From Corynebacterium maris DSM 45190 (GTDB lineage Bacteria; Actinomycetota; Actinomycetes; Mycobacteriales; Mycobacteriaceae), in contig NC_021915.1 of NCBI RefSeq assembly GCF_000442645.1, positions 930,001-994,000 on the forward strand: 64,000 nt of DNA, in the 5' to 3' direction. Positions 35,054-45,123 of this stretch are shown in pieces. Position 1 is the first letter of the stretch, and each line of letters begins with the position of its first letter. The notes under the pieces are model-generated. The model was not told the DNA's origin and did no database searches. It worked only from the letters and a program-made list of their open reading frames with translations. Position numbers and translations under genes: made by a program.

Positions 35054-36520
35054 TTAGCTGGCGGTGTTCGCGGTGCGGTCGCTCGTGGACAGGGCGGGCT
35101 CGTCCTGCTCCTGGGCGGCGCGGGCGGCCTCGACGGCTTCTGCGTCGATGGCGGCCGGGGAGCGCGGGATCAGGGCGGTGCAGATGGCGCCGACGACGGC
35201 GACGCCGGCGAAGAGGTAGAACGCGTTGGCCGGGCCGAAGCCGGCGGCGATGATCAGGCCGCCGATGGCCGGGCCGAAGATGCCGCCCAGTCGACCGAAA
35301 CCGGCGCACCAGGCGACGCCGGCGGCGCGGGAGGAGGTGCCGTAGTAGTTCGAGGTCAGGCCGTAGGTCAGGACCTGGGTGCCCAGGACGCCGATGCCGG
35401 CGCCGGCGATGGCGATGTACATCAGGGTCATCGCGCCGATGAACGGGAGGGCGAACAGGCAGATGGCGGCCAGGGCGAAGGTCGAGGTGATGACGACCTT
35501 GGCGCCGATCTTGTCGGCCACGCGGGAGGCCAGCAGGCCGCCGATGACGGCGCCGCCGTTGAGGGCGAGCAGGGAGTACAGGGAGTCGTCGGCGCTGGCG
35601 CCAGCGGACTGCATGATCTCCGGCAGCCAGGTGTTCAGGCCGTAGGTGGACAGCAGGCCGATGAAGCTCATGGCGCCGATCAGGACGGTGCCCGGCAGGT
35701 ACTTGAGGGAGAAGATGGCGGCGAAGCCGGTCTTTTCCTTGACCACCGGGGTCTGCAGCGGGGTGCGGTCGGCGGTGGGGGCGGCGATGGTCGGCTCGGT
35801 GAGGAACTGCTCTTCCGGCAGGCCGTGCTTGGCGACGAGGGCCTTGGCGTCCGCGGTGCGGCTGCGGCTCATCAGCCAGCGCGGCGACTCCGGAAGGGCG
35901 AAGAAGGCCAGGGGCAGCAGGAAGATCAGCGGGGAAGCGCCGATGAGGAACAGTCCGCGCCACCCGATGAGGTCCTCGAACCAGATGGCGAACAGCGAGG
36001 CCATGACGCCGCCCGCGGGGACGCCGGAGTAGACGATGGCGTTGAAGAAGTTACGGCGGTTCGGCGGGGCGAATTCGGCGATGATGGCGCCGCCGGTGGC
36101 GACGATCATGCCCACGCCCAGGCCGGTGAGGAAGCGCAGCAGGCCGAAGGCGAAGATCGAAGTGGACATGGCGGTCAGGGCCATGCCGATGGAGAACCAG
36201 GCGATCGCGATGAGCATCACCTTGCGGCGGCCGAGGCGATCGCCCACGGCGCCGGCGGACAGGGCGCCGATCATGACGCCGATCATGGCGTAGGAGCCCA
36301 GGGTGCCGCCCATGGCGGGGGACAGCTGGCCGATCTGGCTCGGGTCATTCAGCAGGGTGGACAGCACGGCGCCGTAGACGACGAGGTCGTAGCCGTCGAA
36401 AAGGATGGAAATGCCGACGACCGCGAGCACGAGGTACACGGTGCGACGGTGGGTGGGCGACGCCCACTCGGAACCGGATGCTCCGCGGGTGGCGGCCGAG
36501 GAAGAAGTGGTGGAGCTCAC
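35054..36520 (-). CDS. MFS transporter, aromatic-acid:H+ symporter type
   Basis: Twelve-helix major facilitator of 488 residues. The opening SILFDGYDLVVYGAVLSTLL, the loop motif GDRLGRRKVM, RFLTGLGVGM and PESPRWLMSR match the AAHS group (PcaK, BenK), which imports benzoate-like acids. GTG start with TAGGAG seven bases upstream. No aromatic degradation genes are in the window, so the substrate is uncertain. Upstream (36521-36664) is a 144-base gap without features I can support. Confidence 0.85.
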   Translation of the reverse strand: MSSTTSSSAATRGASGSEWASPTHRRTVYLVLAVVGISILFDGYDLVVYGAVLSTLLNDPSQIGQLSPAMGGTLGSYAMIGVMIGALSAGAVGDRLGRRKVMLIAIAWFSIGMALTAMSTSIFAFGLLRFLTGLGVGMIVATGGAIIAEFAPPNRRNFFNAIVYSGVPAGGVMASLFAIWFEDLIGWRGLFLIGASPLIFLLPLAFFALPESPRWLMSRSRTADAKALVAKHGLPEEQFLTEPTIAAPTADRTPLQTPVVKEKTGFAAIFSLKYLPGTVLIGAMSFIGLLSTYGLNTWLPEIMQSAGASADDSLYSLLALNGGAVIGGLLASRVADKIGAKVVITSTFALAAICLFALPFIGAMTLMYIAIAGAGIGVLGTQVLTYGLTSNYYGTSSRAAGVAWCAGFGRLGGIFGPAIGGLIIAAGFGPANAFYLFAGVAVVGAICTALIPRSPAAIDAEAVEAARAAQEQDEPALSTSDRTANTAS

Positions 36521-36664
36521 TGGTCTACTCCTAGGTTGTCAGGGGTTTCTCCGCCGGTGTGGGGAGGATGTGACCAGCATATGAGTGTTCTTCGTCACAG
36601 TAACTAGGGGATTCCCTGGACTATACCCAGGGGTCAGGGTTCGTTAATGTGACCGGCGTTGTGG

Positions 36665-37087
36665 TTATTCGTTTTCGGTGGCGTCCGTCTCAGTGGCGGC
36701 GTCCGTTTCTGCCGCCCGGTTTTCCGCCAGAGAGGTGCGCGCCGCGCTCAGCCATTCCGGCTGATTCTCCAGCAGTTCTTTGATCTCGGCCGTGGTCAGA
36801 GGCTTGTCCAGGTCGTTGCGCTTGAGGGCGGCGATGGTGATGCCGAGCTTCTGGGCGACGACGGGGCGCGGGTGCGGGCCGCTGAGACGCAGCTCCACCA
36901 GCCACTCGGGCGGGTTGTTCTGCAGTTCCCGGAGCTCGGCGTGGGTGACCGCGCCATCCTGGAATTCCTGCGGGGTGGCGGGCAGGTAAATGCCCAACTT
37001 CTTGGCCGCGGTCATCGGCTTCATGGCCACGCCGGACGGGGTATGGGGGCTCGGGGTGTTGTCAGGGTATTCGCTTCGATCAGTCAC
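36665..37087 (-). CDS. DUF5997 family protein
   Basis: A 140-residue soluble protein. Two similar repeats are visible: KLGIYLPATPQEFQDGAVTHAELRELQNNPPEWL and KLGITIAALKRNDLDKPLTTAEIKELLENQPEWL, each pairing a KLGI start with a PEWL end. The tail is acidic Thr/Glu/Asp. The pattern fits DUF5997, unknown function. GTG start; only 23 bases separate it from the divergent LysR-effector-like gene, an association that suggests a functional pair. Confidence 0.78.
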   Translation of the reverse strand: MTDRSEYPDNTPSPHTPSGVAMKPMTAAKKLGIYLPATPQEFQDGAVTHAELRELQNNPPEWLVELRLSGPHPRPVVAQKLGITIAALKRNDLDKPLTTAEIKELLENQPEWLSAARTSLAENRAAETDAATETDATENE

Positions 37088-37110
37088 ACCTTAAAGGTAT
37101 CATCGAGGTC

Positions 37111-37776
37111 ATGCTCACCATTGCGTTCGTCACGGGAACCGAGCCCGGAAAGTGGTTCGCCCGCTTCCGGCGGCGCACCGATCACGGCACGCTCACGACC
37201 ATCGACAGCCACGACCCGCTGTCCCTGCTCGAAGACGGTTCCGCCGACCTGGCGCTCCTGCGTCTGCCCGATGGGCGCATCGACTCCCGCTTCCACCAGG
37301 TCGCCCTCTACGGCGAAGCCCGGGGCGTCGCCGTGCCGAAGGACTCCATCTTCGCCGAGGTCGGGGAGAAGGTCGCCGCCGCTGACATCGACGACGAGCA
37401 CCTGAACTACCGCATCACCGACGACGCGGGCATCGATTACGAGGCGCTGGCCGACGCCCTCCAGGTCGTGGCCGCCGGCGTGGGCGTCGCGATCGCACCC
37501 CGTCCAGTGCTCAAAGTGATGTCCCGCAAGCAGGTCGTCCCCCTGGAGCTCGCAGATCCCACGGTGCCGGAGACGTCGATTGCGCTGGTGTGGCTCAAAG
37601 ACAAAGACAACGACGCGATCCAGGACTTCGTGGGTGTGGCGAAGGGCCGCACCGCGAACTCCTCTCGGCAGGCGGCCCCGAAACGCACCGCCCGCGACAA
37701 GGCCCTGGCCAAGCAGGCCCGCCGTGGCCAACGCCCCGGCGGCGGCGCCTCCCGGCCGGGGCGGAAACGGCGCTGA
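37111..37776 (+). CDS. LysR-type substrate-binding domain protein without HTH
   Basis: A 221-residue protein starting directly with the periplasmic-binding-like strand LTIAFVTGTEPGKWFARF; DLALLRLPDG, GVAVPKDS and GVGVAIAPRPVLKVMSRKQVVPLEL follow the effector half of LysR regulators. No helix-turn-helix precedes it, so it cannot bind DNA in the usual way. The last ~45 residues are very basic (KRTARDKALAKQARRGQRPGG), perhaps a nucleic-acid or ribosome contact. Divergent from DUF5997. Confidence 0.78.
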   Translation: MLTIAFVTGTEPGKWFARFRRRTDHGTLTTIDSHDPLSLLEDGSADLALLRLPDGRIDSRFHQVALYGEARGVAVPKDSIFAEVGEKVAAADIDDEHLNYRITDDAGIDYEALADALQVVAAGVGVAIAPRPVLKVMSRKQVVPLELADPTVPETSIALVWLKDKDNDAIQDFVGVAKGRTANSSRQAAPKRTARDKALAKQARRGQRPGGGASRPGRKRR

Positions 37777-37849
37777 GGAAGCGACGGACTTTTGTACCCT
37801 GGTGACACAATTGCGCAGCAGCGCAGTGCCTCAGAAAGGACCTGACAAC

Positions 37850-38425
37850 ATGACTCGCTCCCTCTTCCGCCGCCCCAGCGCCCGCCGAGCCGCCGCAGGT
37901 GTGGCTGCCGTCACCCTCGCTTTTGCCTTGGCGTCCTGCGCCGACGGCGACGGCGCCACCGACACGGGGACGGCCACTGAAGAAGCGTCGGCCACCGAGG
38001 AAGAAACCACCGACGAAGAAGACGCGCCTGAAGAAAGCGCGGTTCCCGGGGAAGCGCAGAGCTCTCAGATCCCGACCGCGGACGGCAACACCGTCCTGGT
38101 GAACCCCGCATTCGGCGAGCAGATCAACCAATACGCCGAGGACTGGGGCACGCCGGAACAGGTGCAGGAAAGTGACGTCGGGGCCGTCGCCACCTTCCCC
38201 GACGGAAACCTGCTGGCCCACTCCGAAGAAGGCGGCGTCCAGCCCATGGTCGGCATGATCGCCCAGACCTGGGTCGAGGACGGTTCGCTGACCAACCCCG
38301 TGGGCATGCCGACCGCCCCCGAGCGGGAAAACGACGGCGGATCCGGCTGGGGCCAGGAGTTCACCAACGGCACGATCACCTGGGCCCGTGACGATTCAGG
38401 TGAGTTCACCGCCACCGTTTCCTAA
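37850..38425 (+). CDS. lipoprotein with one LGFP-like repeat
   Basis: 191 residues with a type II signal peptide (lipobox LASC), an acidic Glu/Thr/Asp spacer, and a C-terminal domain. The last ~40 residues, NPVGMPTAPE...GWGQEFTNGTITWARDDSGEF, resemble a LGFP repeat, used by Corynebacteriales proteins to hold the mycolyl-arabinogalactan wall. AGAAAGGA precedes the ATG. Function otherwise unknown; the gap from the LysR-like gene is 73 bases. Confidence 0.75.
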   Translation: MTRSLFRRPSARRAAAGVAAVTLAFALASCADGDGATDTGTATEEASATEEETTDEEDAPEESAVPGEAQSSQIPTADGNTVLVNPAFGEQINQYAEDWGTPEQVQESDVGAVATFPDGNLLAHSEEGGVQPMVGMIAQTWVEDGSLTNPVGMPTAPERENDGGSGWGQEFTNGTITWARDDSGEFTATVS

Positions 38426-38547
38426 CCCCTCCCGCTACCCCTGCCCTGGTGGTGCGGCAGGGCGATGAGCTGGGTGGACAGGCATCGGCTACTGCGTGTT
38501 CACCTATGCGCGACATTCGCGTTACCCGCCCCACTTACCGTCGGCGA

Positions 38548-38578
38548 GTGCCCGGGAGCCGCCCCGGCTCCCGGGCAC
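38548..38578 (+). terminator. strong hairpin upstream of the PhoH gene
   Basis: GTGCCCGGGAGCCG and its exact complement are separated by CCC. It lies in a 269-base gap between the lipoprotein and PhoH genes. No T run follows, so it could end the lipoprotein transcript or sit in the PhoH leader. Confidence 0.6.
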
Positions 38579-38694
38579 ACTTCCTGGTTCCACGCCCGGC
38601 ATAGGCCGGTACCGGCCCGGCGGGCGTGACAACGACCCGACACGTCCGCACAGCAGGACGGGTACCCGCCCCGCCGTGCACGAGGGAGCAGCAG

Positions 38695-40080
38695 ATGTTC
38701 GATCCCACCACCGACCTCGCCGACGCCACCCCGTCGATCGGCGCCTGGCCCCACGAGTCCCTGGCCACCGACACCGTCACCTACGTCCTCGACACCTCCG
38801 TCCTGCTGTCTGACCCCTGGGCACTGCGGAAATTCGCCGAACACGACGTGGTGCTTCCCCTGGTCGTCGTCACGGAACTCGAAGGCAAGCGGCACCACCC
38901 GGAACTCGGCTGGTTCGCCCGCCAGGCACTGCGGATGCTGGAGGAACTGCGTCAGACCTATGACCGGCTCGACGGCAAAGTGCCCGCGAACACCGACGGC
39001 GGCTCCCTCCGGGTGGAACTCAACCATCAGGACCAGTCCGTGTTGCCCGTCGCCTTCCGCGGCACCGAAGGCGACCACCGCATCCTCGCCTGCGCCCTGA
39101 ACCTCCAGCGGGAAGGAGGCGACGTCGTCCTGGTCACCAAAGACATCCCGCTGCGCGTCAAAGCTGGCGCGGTGGGATTGGCGGCCGACGAATACCACGC
39201 CCAAGACGTCGTCTCGAGCGGCTACACCGGCATGACCACCGTCGAGACCGGCCCCGACGTCATCGACGCCCTCTACCGCGACGGCTGGGCCGACCTCGGG
39301 GACGCGGCCACCGTCGACGGCGAGTCCGTGGAAGAGCTCCCCGTGCACTGCGGAGTCACCCTCACCGCCGCCGGCCAGTCCGCGCTGGGCCGCATCCAAC
39401 GCGACGGCACGGTGCGCATCGTCCGCGGCGACCAGCAGGCCTTCGGGCTCTCCGGCCGCTCCGCCGAACAACGCATCGCCCTCGACCTGCTCATGGACCG
39501 GGACGTGGGCATCGTCTCCATCGGCGGGCGCGCCGGCACCGGAAAATCCGCCCTCGCCCTCTGCGCAGGGCTGGAAGCCGTCCTCGAACGCCAGGCCCAC
39601 CGCCGGATCGTGGTCTTTCGCCCCCTCTACGCCGTCGGCGGACAAAACCTCGGCTACCTGCCCGGATCCGAAACCGAAAAGATGAACCCGTGGAGCCAGG
39701 CCGTCTACGACACCCTCGAAGGGCTGGTCTCCGAGAACGTCATGGCCGAAGTCGAAGACCGCGGCCTGCTCGAGGTGCTGCCGCTGACGCACATCCGCGG
39801 CCGCAGCCTGCACGACGCCTTCGTCATCGTCGACGAGGCCCAGTCGCTCGAACGCAACGTGCTGCTCACCGTGCTCTCCCGCCTGGGACGCGGCTCCCGG
39901 GTGGTGCTCACCCACGACGTCGCCCAGCGCGACAACCTCCGCGTGGGCCGACACGACGGAGTGCAGGCCGTGATCGAAAAGCTCAAAGACCACGAACTCT
40001 TCGCCCACATCACCCTGCAGCGCTCCGAACGCTCCGCCATCGCTGAGTTGGTGACCACCCTGCTCGAAGACGAACACTGA
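38695..40080 (+). CDS. PIN-PhoH fusion ATPase (PhoH2 type)
   Basis: Probable ATP-dependent RNA helicase/ribonuclease. The 461 residues join an N-terminal PIN nuclease (acidic Asp33 in VLDTSVLLSD, Glu in VVTELEGKRH, HRILACA) to a PhoH P-loop ATPase with Walker A GRAGTGKSA (277-285) and Walker B FVIVDEAQSLE near 380. ATG 38695 has GAGGGAG upstream; an in-frame ATG 23 codons earlier falls where no ribosome-binding site is seen. In mycobacteria phoH2 has a small upstream antitoxin-like gene (phoAT); none is evident here. Confidence 0.9.
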   Translation: MFDPTTDLADATPSIGAWPHESLATDTVTYVLDTSVLLSDPWALRKFAEHDVVLPLVVVTELEGKRHHPELGWFARQALRMLEELRQTYDRLDGKVPANTDGGSLRVELNHQDQSVLPVAFRGTEGDHRILACALNLQREGGDVVLVTKDIPLRVKAGAVGLAADEYHAQDVVSSGYTGMTTVETGPDVIDALYRDGWADLGDAATVDGESVEELPVHCGVTLTAAGQSALGRIQRDGTVRIVRGDQQAFGLSGRSAEQRIALDLLMDRDVGIVSIGGRAGTGKSALALCAGLEAVLERQAHRRIVVFRPLYAVGGQNLGYLPGSETEKMNPWSQAVYDTLEGLVSENVMAEVEDRGLLEVLPLTHIRGRSLHDAFVIVDEAQSLERNVLLTVLSRLGRGSRVVLTHDVAQRDNLRVGRHDGVQAVIEKLKDHELFAHITLQRSERSAIAELVTTLLEDEH

Positions 40081-40194
40081 TCACCTCCCCGTCACTGCGC
40101 CGGAGACCGCCCCGGGGCGGGGGAGGGTGTCGGACCCCAAGGCTCGACCACTAAGGTGGCGCCCATACGGGTTCGACGAAGAGGGTGACGGGTC

Positions 40195-41160
40195 ATGACA
40201 TTCTGGCGGCGACGACGAGGGCCCCGCGGCAGCGACCCCGACCCGGGCTTTCCCCACCTCAACCGCCGCGACGCCGACCAACTGCGTCAAGAAGTGCGCG
40301 ACGCGCTGCGAGACCACGGCGCCGCCGTCCGTTTCGACGGCGACCAGGCGGTCATCCGGCACCCGCGCCGGGGGACGATGACCGTCAGCCTGGCGGGGTT
40401 GTCCCGCGACGTCGCGTACTCGCAGCACCCCAAAGCCGCCCGGCATTTGAGCAGCGCGTACGTCAACGACGTGTTCGCGGATCCGGACGTCGCCGAGCTG
40501 ACGGACGCCGAACTCTACGCCGGTCTACGCCTGCGCCTCGTCCCTGCGGAAGGCGCAGGCGGCGGCGTGCAACAGGTCACCGACGCCGCCGCGCTGGGCC
40601 CGTTCACCCATGACACGGTCGCCACCCTGGTCGTCGACGCCCCGCACGCCGTCCAGACCGTCCCGCTGGAGCGGCTCCGGGCACTCGACGACCTCGAATC
40701 CCTGGAACGCGCGGCCACGGCCAACACCCGCGACGAACTCTCCCGGGCGCCGGTGGACGTGCGGCTGCACTCCGGGGCCGAGCAGCACCCCGGCGCCCGT
40801 TTCTGGTCCGTGGAGGCCGACGACGCCCCGGTGTCTTCGGCGGCGTTGCTCTTGTCGGACGCCCTGGCCTGGTGGCTGCCCAAGCTCGACGTCTCAGAGG
40901 GGCTGCTGGTGGCCGTGCCCACCCGTCACAGCCTGCTGGTTCGCCCCATCACCAGCGGGGAAGACCTCATCGAAGGGATGACCAGTATCGCCGCGTCCGC
41001 GTTGGAGAAGGCCCTCGACAGCCGACACCCGCTCTCCCCGCTGCTGCACGTGTTCCACGAAGGCGAGATCGAGACGATCTCCGCGTGGGAAGAGCAGGAG
41101 CGTCACCTGCGGATCATCCCGACCGAGCGCCTGATCTGGCTGATGCGGGAGACCCCCTGA
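40195..41160 (+). CDS. uncharacterised protein, first of a tandem paralogue pair
   Basis: 321 soluble residues, no signal or membrane segment. An Arg-rich start (WRRRRGPRG) is followed by LNRRDADQLRQEVRDALRDHG, a central block GPFTHDTVATLVVD...DDLESLERAATANTRDEL and a C-terminal block LLVAVPTRHSLLVRPITSGEDLIEGM...HVFHEGEIETIS. The same three blocks recur in the next gene. The C-terminal part faintly recalls DUF1444/YtpQ proteins, but I cannot assign a family. 62 bases separate it from its paralogue. Confidence 0.8.
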   Translation: MTFWRRRRGPRGSDPDPGFPHLNRRDADQLRQEVRDALRDHGAAVRFDGDQAVIRHPRRGTMTVSLAGLSRDVAYSQHPKAARHLSSAYVNDVFADPDVAELTDAELYAGLRLRLVPAEGAGGGVQQVTDAAALGPFTHDTVATLVVDAPHAVQTVPLERLRALDDLESLERAATANTRDELSRAPVDVRLHSGAEQHPGARFWSVEADDAPVSSAALLLSDALAWWLPKLDVSEGLLVAVPTRHSLLVRPITSGEDLIEGMTSIAASALEKALDSRHPLSPLLHVFHEGEIETISAWEEQERHLRIIPTERLIWLMRETP

Positions 41161-41222
41161 CGCTATCGCGGTCCACGAGCGCCCCGGGTACTAGTGTGGG
41201 GGAGAAATTAGGAGGCACTGAC

Positions 41223-42242
41223 GTGAAGTTCCCATTCTCTCGACGCCGGTTTCGTCGTCCGGGAATCGGCGGCAAACGAACCGACGAGCAATTCCCGGCA
41301 TTGGACCGACGCCGCGCCGATGAACTGCGCCGTGAACTGCAGGAGGGCTTCGTCGGCCACGGCTTCGACGTGCAACTGTCCGGGATGACGCTGGTCCTGT
41401 CGCGGGAAACTCCCGAAGACAAGATTGTGCTGCCCCTGGAGGACCTAGTGCACGGCATCGCCGCCGACGACGCCCCGCACGCCGTGGCCGCGTGGACGGA
41501 TTCCTTCATCAAGGCCGCCCTCGCGGTCGACCTCGCCGCACACCTGGACACCTCCGGCGTGTACCGGTCGCTGCGCCTCGTGCTCATGCCGGCGCAGCCC
41601 GGCGGACCCGGTGATCACGAAGGCGCCGCCTATCCGGAGCAAGAGGAGGAGGTCCGGGTGATCGAGGACGCCTCGATCGGCCATTTCACGGCTGACCTGC
41701 TCACCTGCCTGGTGCTGGACATGGGGGCGGCGGCCACGCCCGCGCGGACGGCGGAACTGGCGGAGATCGACGACGTGGACACGCTGGTGCGCGCCGCCCG
41801 CCGCAACCTGCGTGATGAGTTGCGCAGCCTCGAGGTCGAGGTCGGCTACCAGAACATCGACGACGAGGTCGAGGGCGCGGGCGTGTGGGTGATCCGGGGC
41901 AACAGTTTCTACCTGTCGGCCGCCCCGCTGCTGCTGGAGGACTTCGTCGACAGGCACGTCCCGCAGGTCGACGCGGAGGCCGGGCTGCTGTTCGCGGTGC
42001 CGCTGCCGAACTTTCTGCTCGTGCGCGAAGTCACGGAAGGCGAGGATCTCGCCCATGGGCTGCACATGATGGCCTCGGGGGCGGTCAGCCTGGCGGCGGG
42101 GGCCGGCGCGGAGGCGGCCGTCTCCCCGCGGGTGCACCTGTGGCGCGACGGCCACGTCGAGACGATCTCCGAGGTCACAGACGGGGACGGATTCTTGATC
42201 CAGCCGAATTCTTATCTGATGAAAAGACTCGAAGGCCGCTGA
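41223..42242 (+). CDS. uncharacterised protein, second of the tandem paralogue pair
   Basis: 339 residues, soluble, clearly related to the preceding protein: basic start (SRRRFRRPG), LDRRRADELRRELQEGFVGHG, GHFTADLLTCLVLD...DDVDTLVRAARRNLRDEL, and LLFAVPLPNFLLVREVTEGEDLAHGL...HLWRDGHVETIS. It has an extra acidic insert (YPEQEEEVRVIED). GTG start with TAGGAGG upstream. Family and function unknown. Ends within a bidirectional terminator shared with fumC. Confidence 0.8.
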   Translation: MKFPFSRRRFRRPGIGGKRTDEQFPALDRRRADELRRELQEGFVGHGFDVQLSGMTLVLSRETPEDKIVLPLEDLVHGIAADDAPHAVAAWTDSFIKAALAVDLAAHLDTSGVYRSLRLVLMPAQPGGPGDHEGAAYPEQEEEVRVIEDASIGHFTADLLTCLVLDMGAAATPARTAELAEIDDVDTLVRAARRNLRDELRSLEVEVGYQNIDDEVEGAGVWVIRGNSFYLSAAPLLLEDFVDRHVPQVDAEAGLLFAVPLPNFLLVREVTEGEDLAHGLHMMASGAVSLAAGAGAEAAVSPRVHLWRDGHVETISEVTDGDGFLIQPNSYLMKRLEGR

Positions 42243-42270
42243 CCCCCTGGGCGGGGAGCAGCGGCCTTCG
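42230..42270. terminator. bidirectional terminator
   Basis: CGAAGGCCGCTG (42230-42241), overlapping the last codons of the paralogue gene, pairs perfectly with CAGCGGCCTTCG (42259-42270) around a 17-base loop. Placed between convergent genes. Confidence 0.8.
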
Positions 42271-42296
42271 GGCTCAGTCAGAAGAGACCGGACGCG

Positions 42297-43697
<1,401 letters not shown>

Positions 43698-43795
43698 GTG
43701 TTAAACCACCTTCATCAGTTGGGAACTGTCGTGATATAAGCGGCCGGTGAATCTCCGGCCGTGAGGGCCAAACATCCTCTCCTCCAAGTATGGCC

Positions 43796-43827
43796 TACCC
43801 CCGTTCGGGCGAACCGGAGCGGGGGTA
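43796..43827 (-). terminator. terminator between glpX and fumC
   Basis: TACCCCCG (43796-43803) pairs with CGGGGGTA (43820-43827); the loop contains a second small stem GTTC/GAAC. It lies just past the glpX stop on the minus strand. Confidence 0.65.
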
Positions 43828-43847
43828 CCCGGAGAGGGGTGGGTGTG

Positions 43848-44864
43848 TTAGTTGGTCGGCGGGGAGTAGTCGATGGCCGAGTACTCCTGCAGCTTGGACA
43901 GCTCGTGGCGGGACTCGATGTGGCGGATGGTGCCGGACTTCGAGCGCATCACCAGCGAACGCGTGGTGGCGCCGCTGGCGCGGTAGGAAACGCCGCGCAG
44001 CATGTCGCCGTTGGTCACGCCGGTCGCCGCGAAGTAGGTGTTGTCGGAGCTGACGAGGTCGTTGGTGAGCAGCACGCGGTCCAGCTCGTGGCCGGCGTCG
44101 CGGGCCCGGCCGGCCTCGGCGTCGTCGACCGGGGCCAGAACGCCCTGGATCTCGCCGCCCATGGCCTTCAGCGCACAGGCGGTGATGATGCCCTCCGGGG
44201 TGCCGCCGATGCCCATCATGAGGTCGACGGAGTTGGCGGAGGAGGACTGGGCGGCGGCGACGGCTCCGGCGACGTCGCCGTCAGAGATGAGGCGGACCTT
44301 GGCGCCGGCCTCGCGGATGTCGCGGATCAGTTCGGTGTGGCGGGGGCGGTCGAGGACCACGACGATGACCTCGTCGGCGTCGATGCCCTTGGCCTTGGCC
44401 ACGACCTGGATGTTGTGGGCCACGGGAGCCTGGATGTCGACCAGTCCGGCGGCCTCCGGTCCGACGGCGAGCTTGTTCATGTAGAACACGGCCGAGGGGT
44501 CGTACATGGAGCCGCGTTCGGCGGCGGCGATCACCGAGATCGCGTTCGGGCGCCCTTCTGCCATCAGGGTGGTGCCGTCCACCGGGTCGACGGCGATGTC
44601 GACCTCGGCGCCGTCGCCGGTGCCGACCTCTTCGCCGTTGTAGAGCATCGGCGCCTCGTCTTTTTCGCCCTCGCCGATGACGACGACGCCCTTCATGTTG
44701 ACGGAGTTGATCATCTGACGCATGGCGTCGACGGCGGCGCCGTCACCCTCGTTCTTCTTGCCGCGGCCGACCCAGCGACCGGAGGCGAGCGCCGCGGCCT
44801 CAGTGACTCGGACGAGTTCCATCGCGAGGTTTCTGTCCGGAACCTGAATATTTCTGTCACTCAT
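43848..44864 (-). CDS. glpX: fructose-1,6-bisphosphatase class II
   Basis: Gluconeogenic phosphatase making fructose 6-phosphate. The 338 residues carry GKKNEGDGAAVDAM, VIGEGEKDEAPML, the metal site DIAVDPVDGTTL and IGGTPEGIITACALKAMGGE. Start MSDRNIQVPDRN was chosen because AGGAGG precedes that ATG; the longer frame is spurious. In Corynebacterium this is the sole essential FBPase for growth on acids, by known family role. Confidence 0.95.
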   Translation of the reverse strand: MSDRNIQVPDRNLAMELVRVTEAAALASGRWVGRGKKNEGDGAAVDAMRQMINSVNMKGVVVIGEGEKDEAPMLYNGEEVGTGDGAEVDIAVDPVDGTTLMAEGRPNAISVIAAAERGSMYDPSAVFYMNKLAVGPEAAGLVDIQAPVAHNIQVVAKAKGIDADEVIVVVLDRPRHTELIRDIREAGAKVRLISDGDVAGAVAAAQSSSANSVDLMMGIGGTPEGIITACALKAMGGEIQGVLAPVDDAEAGRARDAGHELDRVLLTNDLVSSDNTYFAATGVTNGDMLRGVSYRASGATTRSLVMRSKSGTIRHIESRHELSKLQEYSAIDYSPPTN

Positions 44865-45123
44865 GTGTGGCCTCCTGGCACGTGCTGCGGTGTATTGATG
44901 GCGAGGGTGGTTTCCTCCAACCAAGCCTTTGCCTATTGTGGCACTTCTGTTCGGGAAACCGCACCGCGAAGACACCCGAAGGTGGGGAAAAGTGCACAGG
45001 TATGACGATTTCGTGCCGGGCGGGGTGTCCGAACGCAGGGGTGGCGGGGTGCGGCGGCCTGAACCTGTGCCCAGGCCGCTCGCCGATTCCCGCCCCTGAT
45101 CGGGCGCATGCCATACTTAGCCC

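Noticed and set aside
38500..40077. 525-codon minus-strand frame opposite the PIN-PhoH gene
   Set aside because: Shadow frame; no ribosome-binding site or recognisable motif, while PIN-PhoH motifs are clear.
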